64,000 nt of DNA from positions 1-64,000 of the forward strand of contig JADCRB010000040.1 of the NCBI GenBank assembly GCA_021464245.1. Direction: 5' to 3'. Both the position numbers and the translations under genes were made by a program. This DNA comes from Carallia brachiata (taxonomy: Eukaryota; Streptophyta; Magnoliopsida; Malpighiales; Rhizophoraceae). Of this stretch, positions 48,399-59,490 are shown piece by piece. Under the pieces are notes generated by a model, which saw only the letters and a list, made by a program, of their open reading frames with translations, was not told where the DNA came from and did not search any database. Position 1 is the stretch's first letter; every line of letters starts with the position of its first letter.

Positions 48399-50930
48399 AA
48401 AAACGGATCCCCAACTGCTGTGTTCCTTTTGTAGTTGCCGACAGGTCACTTATGTAACAGGCTGTGGGCCCCTTTGCTTTATTGTGTAGTTTGACCTTTA
48501 ATGGGCCTCCGGTCTTAAGAATAAGATAATAACTGGACGGGTCTTGCCTAAGAAAAGGGAAGGGCCTCCTGGAGAGCCCAATAAAGCTTTGGGCAGATTT
48601 GGGCTACAGGTGACCTTAAAGAGCTGCATGCCGGCATCCGAAGTCTGGGTCAGGTACAGATATCTCTATCGGCCTTGTCTAAAGCCCAAATGATGGTTGA
48701 GGCATTCATTCATTTCTTTCTGAGTACTGTTACATTTTCGGACAAAAATGTAATCAAAACGCTACCCAAATGTAATTGATTATATTTGATTTGTAACTGT
48801 CTGTATTTCAAGTGCAATCAAAAATAAGAAGAAAAAATTACTATCATTTCTTTTCTCATGAAATCTAACTGATTGCACATCAAATCTGCTTAACTGCATT
48901 CGGACAGTATTTCGGACACTCTTTCTTCTAGAAATCTAACTTTGTCCTTTCTTAATTTAGGGTTTGGTTTTTGACTTGCATACATGACGGATTGGCTTGG
49001 TGGTGGTGCCCTCTCCCTGCCCTGGCGATACCATCTTTTGTCCCAGCTTCCCTTGGAGCTTGGTTCTCTGTTGCTAAAAGACACTGTTGGTGTGCAGTGG
49101 CCTAGGAGGGTGTCTGAAGCCTCTTTAGATTTAGATTAGCTTGTGTGTTATGAGTGTATTACCCACCTTTGGATAAAAAAAAGAAAAAAAAAGTTAAATG
49201 CATTTAATTCTCACGTGGTTCGATCGTTTTGGTTTCAATTTAAACTAAAAAATCTGTTGTGATTTTTAATTTTAACAATTAAGTTCCATGACAATAAATT
49301 AGTTACATCCAAGTAGTTTTATGATTACAGAAACCTCATCAACCATACTGGCTCAAATATTTTTATATCAACATATGTAATACACTAAAAGTAATAAAAA
49401 TTATGAAAGATATAATATGAAAGGCACTTTAAATATATGTTGAAATTTAATTTAAGAGATATATGATATATTTTCATAATTTTAATAAAAAAAATTAACA
49501 ATTACAAAATGATGTAATTTTCATTTATTTCTATTAATAGACGTAACAAACTTTTGACTAAAGGAATAAATTGTAAAAACCAAAAACCATTAGAGGGTTT
49601 GTTATCCAATTGAAACCACATAAAAATAAAATACAAATCAACTAAATCACAAGAGATTAAGAATAATTCTAAATCACATGAAATTTGGCTCACGACTCCG
49701 CGTAAATGACGTGGAGCTCTTGTTTTTCCTTTTTTTTTTTTTTCTCTTTTTTATTTATTCTAATGGAGCACTTCTTTTTTTTTTTTTTATTGTTTCTTCC
49801 TATTAATTTAGGAAAATTAAATAGATCCAAGTGCACTGCCTCAGCAACAAAAAAAATTGAAATTTTTTTTAAAAATCAAAATTTAATGTACTATTACATA
49901 TATTTAGAATAACACAGACCTAAAGTGTTATTTTTTTAAAATAAAAGAGAGAGAATATAATAAATAACAAAAAGAAAAGCAATTTTTTTTTAAAACAGAA
50001 AAATAACTGCTTCTCGTGCGCAGTTGTGAACCCTAAATTCATGCAAAATAGCATGACCCAAGGATTAAATGCATTAACTCAAAAAAATACTTTTTAATAG
50101 CATCTTATTTTTTTTGCTTTATTGGGAAACTTATTAGGCCATAAGGGATAGCTCTCGTTTTTATAAATTTTGCGCACTCCCTTTATAAGATTAGAGTCTA
50201 ATACTTTTAGAATAAAATATTATTTTGTATCCTTCATTTTCTATTTTTCCTTTTTGCTTATTCTTTCCTTCTTCTTTTTCTTTCGGAGAGCAAATCAAAA
50301 TTGTTCCGCAACGAGGATTGGCAATGGGGCAGGCGTGGCCAGAGATAGCAATCCTGATCCTCACCTCATTTTTAAACTCTATCTCCATCTCCTTCCCTAC
50401 TCCTACCAGGGATAGAATTTGACGTCTCCTCCCCATCCTTGCTAGAAAATAGGATCTCCGTCCTTAACCGAAAATTATATCATATAACTCAAACTTGTAT
50501 AAAGAATGGGACTTAAAGCAAAGTTGCAAATTATTTCAACAACATTCTATAACAAAAAATTCATCCTCTAGCATCCAAAAACACCAAACAACCCACTCTA
50601 TAGTATTCACCTACTCTAAACACAAACCTTATAAGTTTTGATGTTACTCTATAATATTCTCTTTGCCACACTTCTCGTGTCAACAACTCAACTTTTGTTT
50701 TTAGATAATTTGTTACCATCTAATAATTAAACTATTCCATTAATAAAAAAAAAAAAAAAAACCTCAGTGCATTGTATTAGGTGTCAAGCGTAGTTAAAAA
50801 AAAAAAGAAATCCAAAAATTCCTCACCGCAATTGTTTTAGTTCCGTTTTTCTAAATGTCTGCACTACAGTGACCCACATGCATTAAGGATAGAGTTCAAG
50901 AATGGAGGCCTAAAAAATCTATGCGTGATT
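48399..50930. other. gene-free stretch
   Basis: No gene is supported. The part ending near 49194 (ggataaaaaaaagaaaaaaaaag) could be a retroelement tail. Several A and T runs follow (49733-49743, 49780-49789, 50744-50761). Confidence 0.4.
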
Positions 50931-51019
50931 TGTTAGGTTTTAATTAATTGAACATTACGTTATTAACTGAATAATATCACATAACAATAATGAGAAGTAC
51001 ACACATTCTAATTATAATC

Positions 51020-51782
51020 TGTAACGAGTAAATTTCGAGCCTGTAATAGTTAGACCAAAAAATATAAACAATAAATTACAATAAAAAATTATATATAAAA
51101 AAAAAATACGTGAGGTCGATCTTCGTAAATCCTCTTATTAGTGTTTCTTTTTTGACTCCGTCAAAGGCTGCACGAGCTTGATTTTGACAGAAATAATTTC
51201 CACAGTTTATCTTGAATTGGGTAGACTGAAACTGGATCTGATATGGACGTTTAGACTACAGTTAAGAACCGCAGAGACCTGATCTGAGCCGATCTGGCTT
51301 AATTTTACTGAGGGTCGAAGGGACTTATTCTCGGATGAACTACCTGGACTTTACTGAGAGCCGTATGAGACTTGATCCCAGTCGGATTTGTACTATTTTG
51401 ATATTTTCAGATCTATATTTTCATAAATTCAGATTTAGAGCGATTAGAGAATATAAACCTAAAAATAACCTTAGAAATAGAAACAGTAAATTTTTTACGG
51501 CTTACCCCTGAAATATCTCTCAAAAAGGAGTTAGGAGAGTATACTGCAGAGTAAAACACATAGGAAAAGGAGAAATTTTCTTGAGAGATTTTCAAAATTT
51601 TCTTTTTCTCTCAAATTTTCTGTATTTTTCTATTTACAAATTTGCTGAATATGTTTCGAATTGGGGGCCGAGCGCCTATTTATAGGGTTACTTTCAATGT
51701 AAAAACATTGTGTGAAATGAAGAAAATTAAAGCTACCAACTGCCGACCACAGTAGTCAATTTTTTTTTTTTTGCCTTTTACA
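51020..51782 (-). repeat. Gypsy LTR (3' in element orientation)
   Basis: 763 bp. Complement of TATAAATA at 51677-51684. It lacks the paired hairpin sequences found near the same place in the other LTR (accaactgccgacc here versus two palindromes there). Confidence 0.92.
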
Positions 51783-51908
51783 AATGCCCCCACTTCAAGA
51801 GTCGGTAAAGAAAAACTTTGCAGACGTGATCCGCACCGAGTCTTGAAGTCCAGTTTGAAACTTGAAATGTCCTGATGAACATTGAATGTTGAAGTGTTCT
51901 AACTCTGA

Positions 51909-52523
51909 TTATGCCTGCTGTTGTTGGATCGCAATAGGAACTCGATACGATCTTGAGAAAGTTAGCACCTCAGCCAACATAAAAATTGACATTCTGCCTC
52001 CAGGTGCGATCGAGCTTCCATAACTCGCAAAAGATTTTTTATATGTCTTAAAGTTCCATAGCTCTGGTGAGGATGATCCGGTGGATAAAGAACTTGAACC
52101 TTCCCATGAGGAAGGCCCAAAACTACAGAACTTTAAGACCGACACACAGAGAGACTGACTGTAGTGATGATTCCCAAGTCTGCTCCGACGTAAGGAGAGT
52201 AGTTGGAACTTTCCTGTATGTCGCCGCATCCAAAGGAAGATTAGAATGATTGCAGCTTCCCATCCCTCTGTGGTAGATGTGAATTAAGGAGAGTAGTTAG
52301 AACTCCATGACACCGATGGCGTTGGAGACTGAGTTTCGAGAGCTTTTAAGAATCCCTTGAGGAGGACTACTTCTTCTTTTCTTAACTCGTGCGCCTCGAA
52401 CTTCTTAATCAAGGAACTTTTTGAGGCAAGTGCAGAGAGTAGCCATTTTCTTTTTGAGAAAAAGAAGAGCTGAGGGATGAGTATTACAACTCGGGCATGC
52501 ATGATATATATATATATATACAA
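51909..52523 (-). other. Gypsy 3' region, unassigned open frames
   Basis: Two minus-strand open frames lie between the homeobox ORF and the 3' LTR (52523-52284 and 52229-51909). The first has a charged helical stretch (IKKFEAHELRKEEVVLLKGF); the second is serine-rich. Neither resembles a family I know. The TA repeat at about 52505-52520 lies at the start of the first. They are probably remnants of non-coding 3' sequence. Confidence 0.25.
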
Positions 52524-52728
52524 TAAAGAGTTTTTTTTAAAAAAAAAAAGTCAAAAAGAAAGTACGCAGAATCGAGTAGGGTTATCCACGTCCCTTTCCC
52601 GCATAAAAGACAGAAGAGGCAGTGGCTGACGCGCGTCATGAAAGTCGTTACCGTGTGTTGCAGAAATCATTGCCATGTGTTGCAGAGGTCGTTGCCGTGT
52701 GCTGCAGAAGTCGTTGCACCTTATCTTA

Positions 52729-53345
52729 TCAGCCGTCCTGGCGAGGCCCGAGGCGCAGCTCAAAGTCAAGCTCGGCCTCGTCTGGTGGGCCGATGATGTT
52801 GACGTCGCTGGAGCCTCCCGGCTGGTTGATGCTGCTGGAATATTCTGGGAAGAGAGGTAAAGTTTTGCCGGAATGACTTCCTTCTGCTAGAAAAGTCCCT
52901 CCTGAACTTAAGTACTTAGGAGAAATGAACCATTGACTGACTCCGTAAGACCACCAGGACCAGTACGCATGCTCCCACGGGTTACGGCTTTGATCATTAT
53001 AGCCTGAAGAGACCATTGCAGTGGTAGAACTCGGACTTGCTTCATTTGAGGGCGAAGCTGTACCGGTGGGATCTATTATCGGAATGTCAGACTGTACTTT
53101 GGAAAAAGCAATTCTCAGTGCTGGTTTCTTCTTACTTCTCCGATTTTGGAACCTATAAAACATATTTTTTCCTTTGATCGTCCCGATCGTGAGACAAGTT
53201 GGTAAATCTGAGATGCATTAGCAATAATACTTTCATTGTTGTGGAAGACTTCCTCCAAAATTTGCAGTTGTGCCATGGTTGGTTGCCACCTTGTGCGGGA
53301 TGACCTTTCTTTTCCCTTTTCTTGAGGTTCTGCAACTGGTTCCAT
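52729..53345 (-). pseudogene. WUSCHEL-related homeobox (WOX)-like ORF captured in Gypsy element
   Basis: Two overlapping minus-strand frames give a protein of about 205 residues. The first (ATG at 53345) has a basic start then RTRWQPTMAQLQILEEVF, matching WOX helix 1 (RW-P-T-x2-Q-L-x2-LE-x-L/F). Helix 2 holds ASQIYQLVSRSGRSKEK. A one-base break in the A6 run (53165-53170) moves the reading to MFYRFQNRRSKKK, WOX helix 3. The invariant helix-3 Trp (homeodomain position 48) is Arg (codon 53152-53154). Downstream come Ser-rich sequence, the WUS-box TLPLFP (52846-52863) and the EAR-like LDFELRL (52750-52770). WOX proteins are nuclear repressors/activators that maintain plant stem cells; host genes have introns, this has none. 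It lies in sense, between integrase and 3' LTR. Loss of function here is likely; a functional relative could exist elsewhere. Confidence 0.82.
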
Positions 53346-53479
53346 CTTTCTTATGGCAGAGGAGCAAAGGTCTGGTAGGTGGTGAAGATCGGTTGAGGCT
53401 GATGCTGAGTTTCAGACTCAAACCCTCCGTCGCTTTTATATTTTTGGGCCGTTCACAGTTTATACTCATGCAGGCCAGG

Positions 53480-53990
53480 AGTTGGATTGGATTTTGAACT
53501 TGGGTTCTAGACTGTATCTGAAACTTGGAATTTTTGGGTTTTGGGCTTTGGATTGGATTTGGGTCGAGTGTTTGGACATCTTGACTTGGATTTTTGGATT
53601 TGGGTCGAGTGTTTGGGTTTTGGATTTGGATTTTTGGATTTGGGTTGAGTGTTTGGGTTTTGAGTTTGGACTTAATTTTCAGGCTTTTGAGTTAGGCTTT
53701 GAGTTTTTTGAATTGGGCTCAAGTGTTTGGGCTTGGATTTTCGGGTTTTGGATTTTCGCTTGGACTTTCAGATTGGAACTTCCAAACTTTTTTTTTTTGA
53801 TTATTTTCTTTTTTTTTTTTGATTTTTTTTTCTTTTTTTTGGATTTTTTTAAAACATATTTACACATAATACTGTTTCAGAAACTTATCATTGATCCGCC
53901 CAATTCAGACGCCTTCTTGGTTTTGACAGCATGTAAGTGTTGTGAGAATAGGCTTCCTGCAATGAGTATGACCCGTCCCATTTGGAAGTA
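53480..53990 (-). repeat. Tandem-repeat and homopurine region after integrase
   Basis: Imperfect direct repeats of a tttggatttgggt(c/t)gagtgtttgggtttt unit run from about 53500 to 53760, followed by T-rich sequence to 53850 (A-rich on the coding strand). The long plus-strand open frame here is a by-product of the repeats. Tandem repeats outside coding regions are known in Tat elements. Confidence 0.75.
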
Positions 53991-54193
53991 AGCTTGTCAC
54001 CAAGCCGATGATTCATGTTGATGGGCCGTTGTACTGCAAGAACAAGGTTTCCAACTTGAAAAGATCGAGGGAGGACCCTGCGGTTGAACGTGTTGGTGAG
54101 CCGGACTTGATAGCACTCAACTTACTGTTGTGCTTTGAGCCTCCTTTCATCTACGGCTTCTAAATCATCCAAACGTAGGCGAGCATTCTCCTC

Positions 54194-57100
54194 CTATGTG
54201 AGTTCTTCTAGAACAGCCATACGTAGAGATGGAATATGTGTTTCCAACGGCAGTATTGCTTCAACACCGTAGACAAGTGAGTATGGCGTCGCCTGTGTTA
54301 GAGTCCGATAAGTTGTACGATACGCCCATAATGCCTCCGGAATTATGTCATACCAATCTCTTTTGGATTTAGAGACTACCTTTCGCAATATGTTGCATAA
54401 GGTCTTATTGAATGCCTCGGCCAAGCCGTTAGCCGGGGCATTGTACATGTATGACTTGTACTGCTTGAACTTGAACTTCTCGCAGAGCTTGTCAATCAAG
54501 CTGTTGTAGAACTACTTACCATTATCAGTGATGATGAATCGAGGGACTCTATAACGATAGATCAGCTGAGTCCAGATGAAATTGGCAACATGCTCCTTCT
54601 TTACCTCTCTAAGTGGAATAGTTTCGGCCCATTTTAGGAAGTAATCTATTGCTGCGAAGATGTAAATGTGACCTAAGGATGACTTTGGCAAGGGCCTCAC
54701 TAAGTCGAGACCCCGAGCTTCAAAGAGCCAGGACGAGACAGTTGGATGCAGTGGCTCCGGTGGTTGATGTATGTAATTGGCATGAAATTGATAAACTTGA
54801 TAAGTTCTAGCAAACTCAATGGAATCACGTACCATGGTTGGCCAGTAGTATCTCATCCTTCTGAGCTGAAAGTGCAACTTACGCCCTGATTGATGTCCGC
54901 CACAAACACCAGAATGTGCTTCGATGAGAGCTTGTTTTGTCTCTTCATTGCATAGGCAGCGAAGTAAAACTCTATCAAAAGACCTTTGATACAGAGCATC
55001 CTTGAAATATATGAAGCGGGGAGCTCGTCGTTGAATTTCTGTCTTATGAAGACGATCTTCGGGCAGCTTCCCGTGCTGTAGGTAGTCAATGATTGGTTGG
55101 CGCCAATCTTCGTCCTCCTCGAGACGTACAAATATAGCGTTGGCTGCTGTAGTTTCTTCATCATCCTTTTGTGGCACTATCCATTTCTGGCATACAGCAA
55201 CAACTGTAGCCTGGATTTCTGACTTTGCAAGAGAAGTGGCCAAGTTAGCCAACGCGTCTGCCTGAATATTTTCTCGTCGAGGCACATGCTCCAAGGTGAT
55301 GTTTTCAAATTTATCCATTAGCTGTCGAGCACGTTGATGGTAAGGCGCAAGGTCCTCTTTCTTCTCATCATACAACCCTGTAAGTTGGTTGATGACGAGC
55401 TGGGAATCTCCATGGACTTCTATAGTTGGAATCTTCATATCGATAGCCATTTGAAGACTAATGATTAAAGTTTGGTATTCAGTAACATTATTTGAACATA
55501 ACTCACCAAGAATGATAGCATATGGTAGTATTTGTTGTTGAGGACTGACAAACACTATGTCGGCACCAGCACCATCACGTTTTGCTGCACCATCAAAGAA
55601 CATCATCCATGGTGGCAATGTCTCAATGTAAAAGACCTCTTCATCCGGAAGATCGTCTGTGAACTTCCAATCGGACGGGACAGGGTGATCTGCAAGGAAA
55701 TCTGCTAGAGCTTGTCCTTTGACTGCTTTTTAAGGCACGTAGACAATGTCGTAGCTCTGTAGGATTACTGCTTACTTGACAAGTCGTCCTGACAAGATCG
55801 GTCTAGATAAGATATATTTGACAAGATCAGCTCTGACAATGAGACGTACTGTGTGAGCTTGCATGTGGTGCCTCAGCTTATCAATGACAAAGAACAGTGC
55901 TAGACATGTCTTTTCAATGGGCGAATAGCTCAACTCCGGACCGTTTAGTGTTCTGCTCAAGTAGTACAGGGCAACTTCCTTTCCCTGCTCATTTTTCTGT
56001 GCAAGCAGGGCTCCCAAAGATCTTTCATGCGCTGCAATGTAGAGAATCAACGACTTTCCTTGAATTGGAGCACTCAGGACTGGTGGATTGGAAATGTACT
56101 TCTTTATGCTCTCGAAGGCTTTACTACAAGCTTCGTCCCACTCGAAGTTGACATCCTTCTTCATCAACCGATGGAAAGGTTGACATCTCCCAGCTAAGTT
56201 GGAAATAAAACGACGAATGTATGCCAGCTTTTCTTGTAAACTTCGCAGCTCGTGCAGGTTTTTAGGTTCAGGCATCTTTTGAATTGCCTCAACCTTTGAC
56301 TGATCAACTTCAATTCCACGATGGCACACTACGAACCCAAGAAACTTTCCTGATGTGACACCGAATGCGCACTTGAGAGGGTTCATTTTAAGCTGATGCC
56401 TGCGAAGTCTTTCAAATACCGTCTTGAGATCCTCGAGGTGGTCTTTGCGCTTCTTAGTCTTTACAACTAAGTCATCAACATAACATTTTACAATCTTGTG
56501 CAACATGTCATCAAAATTTTTTTGCATAGCACGTTGATAAGTGGCACCAGCATTTTTTTTAATCCAAACGGCATAACTTTGTAGCAATATATACCTTTTG
56601 GGGTGCAAAATGCTGTCAACTCTTCATCTTCTGATGCCATTCTGATTTGGTTATAGCCTGAAGAACCATCCATGAAGGACAATGCTTCGTGACCTATTGT
56701 TGCATCGACTATGATCTCCGTTATTGGCAATGGAATGTCATCTTTCGGACAGGCCCTATTAACATCTCAAAAATCAACACATACATTTAACTGTCCATTC
56801 TTCTTTCTTACCGTGTTGGCAATCCACGTTTGGGTATGTGACCTCTCGGATGAAACCAGCATTGATCAGCTTGTTAACCTCCTCCTCGATTTGTGGAATT
56901 AGTTCTGGGCAGAACCGTCGTTGTGGCTGCTTGACAGAACGAATACCCCTTTTTACCGCTAGACGATGCACCGCAATCTTTGCGTCAAATCCAGACATTT
57001 CTTTGTAACTCTATGCGAACACGTCCCTGTATTGACTTAATACCTGAACATATTCTTACTCTTCTTCTACAGTAAGTAAAGCATTTACAATGTAGGTCGA

Positions 57101-57637
57101 GGATCTTTCGGAGAGTCAAGATTGACCTCCTTAAATTCATCAACAGTTGCTTGACCACTATCTTCAAATTTTAGGGGAGCCTCCTTTACTTCGCCGTCTG
57201 ATGAGTCAGACTCAGCCTTCTCGCTAATTGTGACATGAAATGTAGAGCCCCTGACTTCATCTTCTTTGTTTGACTGGATAAGACTGTCTTGTTTGGTGGT
57301 GGTGGTGATGGCACGTGCATCAGCTGTAGATGGTAGTGATCCACACTGGTGACTTCTCCTGATAGCCTAAACCAGGTCGAGATGTTGAAGTTTGAGCAAT
57401 GGCGTCACTTGTAGATGGTAGTGTACCCATTGTGCTCGGGTTTGAGAAGTCATAGCTCGCCTTGACCAAAAGCTTATATGCATTAGGATCAAATCCTTCG
57501 TGTGTTCTTCTTTCTGGAAGTGAGCCGCCTTTGACTGCCCCCGTGTGTGGTCTGACGAAGCCTTTTAATGGTTTTGAGGACAAAACCAACTCAATCTTTG
57601 GTATCGACAGAGTGTAAGTGTCCTTCAAGTCGTGCAA
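54194..57637 (-). pseudogene. Gypsy pol: RT, RNase H, second RNase H, integrase (interrupted)
   Basis: The minus reading starts with a linker typical of Tat-type elements (HEGFDPNAYKLLVKASYDF, then PGLGYQEKSPVWI, 57500-57330). RT includes FCPELIPQIEEEVNKLINAG, FMDGSSGYNQIRMA, FCTPKGIYCYKVMPFGLK and KCYVDDLVVKT (YVDD 56471-56482). The Gypsy RNase H (YIAAHERSLGALLAQ; YYLSRTLNGPE) follows. The second RNase H (MMFFDGAAKRDGAG, 55606; EVHGDSQLVINQL; ADALANLATSL) comes next, then integrase (HSGVCGGHQSGRKLH; AIDYFLKWAETIPL; FIITDNGK; NGLAEAFNKTL). Frame breaks lie near 56800, 56560, 55740 and 54510. The integrase zinc site is damaged: YQVYQ stands where C-x2-C is expected. Confidence 0.93.
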
Positions 57638-57824
57638 TTCCTTTGTTTTGGGTTGGCTATGTCATTACTCCTGTTTAGAATCAACACAATAAGAGAAAGG
57701 GGGTTGACCTTATGGGCGTCGTGACTTCGGCACATAACGTAGGACTGGAGTGGATCTTGAAGATGGAGCCTCCTACAGGCAAAGTTCGGCAGACTGTGGC
57801 TGCTTCTCACCTGTTAGGGTCTGC

Positions 57825-58075
57825 ACTGTTGGATTGCCGCCTTTTATACTCGTACGAAGCAGGAGTGTGTTGGTGAACTGTTCGCCTTTTATACTCGTGC
57901 GAGGCAAGAGTGTGTTGTTGAACTATATTGTCGCCTTTTATACTCGTGCGAGTCAAGAGTGTTGAACTGTGGTGGATTGATTATCACCTTTTATACTCGT
58001 GCGAGGCAGGAGTGCTTTGTTGTGGAGCTGTTCGCCTTTTATACTCGTGCGAGACAAGAGTACTTTGTTGAACTG
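57825..58075 (-). repeat. Five tandem copies of a ~45-60 bp unit
   Basis: The unit gccttttatactcgtgcgag with a variable tail (caagagtgtgttgttgaactgt type) occurs five times (about 57837, 57886, 57932, 57986, 58033). A shorter ctgntgagctg repeat follows at 58075-58165. They occupy the position where gag and protease are expected. Confidence 0.88.
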
Positions 58076-58760
58076 GTGAGCTGTTGAGCCGGAGAGTTGG
58101 TGAGCTGCTGATCTGCTGAGCTGTTGAGTTGGTGAGCTGTTGAGTTGTTGTGCTGCTGAGTTGGAATTTGATTCAGGTTTAAGTTTTACCCTCGAATCTA
58201 GATTTGGATTTTGAGTTGGAATTTGGATTTTGGCTTTGGGCCCGGATTTAACCGAGTTTATGTTTGGTTTCGAATTTGGGTTTGTTGGGTTTTGAGTCGG
58301 GATTTGAGATTTGCCCCCAAATCTAAATTTGAATTTTGATGAAGGATTCAGACAATGCACAAAAGCTTCAGACGTTTTTTTTTCTTTTTTTTTTCGTGCT
58401 TCTTTTTTTTTTGCTTTCTTTTGCACTTCTTTTTTTTAATCTTTTTCTCTTTTTTAAAATTTTTTTTGGTTTTTTTTGAATTTTTTTATTTTGTTTTGTT
58501 TTTTTCTTTTTTTTTTTGAGATTTTTTTTTAATCATAAGAGTAGTTTAGAAATTTACCGTTTGATTTGGTCAGGTTGAAATGCATTTATGACCTGATGAC
58601 ATGTAAGCATTTGTTCGAATTAGGCATAACCCGTCCCACTTGGAAGTGAGCTTGTGGCAGAGTCGGTACTCTCGTCCTTCTGTTGGCTTGATTGGCTAAG
58701 AATTGTGCCCCCAATTTGAGACGATTGAGGATGATCTTTGTAGTTGACTGCATTAGTGGA

Positions 58761-59153
58761 TCAGATTTGGTAATGTTTAATTTGACGTTTCTCCTTACGA
58801 ACGGCTAACTTGTTTTCTATCACGTCCTCTAGCTGTTGGAGAGATAACAATTCTTGATCTAATTCCTCCAATCCTTTGTTGAACTGTGCAATTCTGCTAT
58901 CCAATTTTGTGAACATGTCTTCTATGCTAGCAGCGTCTGTCATCATTTTATCAATGTTGGCAGATGATGCCCCATGAAAGACAGTTGTGGAGGGCTCTTC
59001 TAGTTTCTCCATGCTTGCTTCTGCATAACATCTCGGACCTTGTTGTTGGGCAGAATTTGATGCTCTACCCCTAACTTCGGTGGGGGTAGGTGATCGACTC
59101 CTCCGTTTGGTGACAGAGTCACGTGAGAAATCTAACTGTTGTATGAGTTGCAA
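58761..59153 (-). CDS. Gypsy 5' ORF, coiled-coil protein of unknown function
   Basis: 130 residues, minus strand, first open frame after the 5' LTR leader. The N-terminal half is basic and Ser-rich (SVTKRRSRSPTPTEVRGRAS). The C-terminal half looks like a coiled coil (MFTKLDSRIAQFNKGLEELD, LLSLQQLEDVIENKLAVRKE). Position fits gag or an extra N-terminal ORF, but no CCHC knuckle or capsid motif is visible. It may be the remaining 5' piece of gag. The frame is intact over its length but function is unknown. Confidence 0.4.
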   Translation of the reverse strand: MQLIQQLDFSRDSVTKRRSRSPTPTEVRGRASNSAQQQGPRCYAEASMEKLEEPSTTVFHGASSANIDKMMTDAASIEDMFTKLDSRIAQFNKGLEELDQELLSLQQLEDVIENKLAVRKEKRQIKHYQI

Positions 59154-59490
59154 GTCTTCAATTTTTAATTTTGTTGGTGGCGAGGAAGTTTGTTCTTCCG
59201 CAAGTCTGTGGACTCATTTGAGTGGTAAGGAATTGTGTCCGTCGGCGGGTTTGTGATCCTGCATACCCGGGTACGGTAGTTGATGCAGAAAGTGTTGCGA
59301 CTGTCCACTTTGGTACCATTTAATGTGATGGATACCTGTTAAAAATTTTTTTCGTCTTTTTTCTCTGTTTTGTCTTTTGTCTTTTCTTTTTTTCTTTTTC
59401 GCTGCTTCTTTTTTTTTCTCTTTTTTTTTGTTTTTTTTTTAGGAACAAGAGATGAGAGGTGAAGAGGTCCCACCGAGTGTGTCAAAAATT

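Noticed and set aside
48185..48449. Gly-rich minus-strand frames
   Set aside because: The glycine run is simply the complement of the poly(C) tract.
53482..53991. 169-codon plus-strand open frame rich in Trp, Phe and Leu
   Set aside because: It is made by tandem repeats and T runs inside a minus-oriented Gypsy element; composition is extreme and no domain is present.
57825..58075. CRISPR-like spaced repeats
   Set aside because: The repeats are tandem with variable tails inside a plant retrotransposon; spacers are not regular or unique, and CRISPR arrays do not occur in this context.
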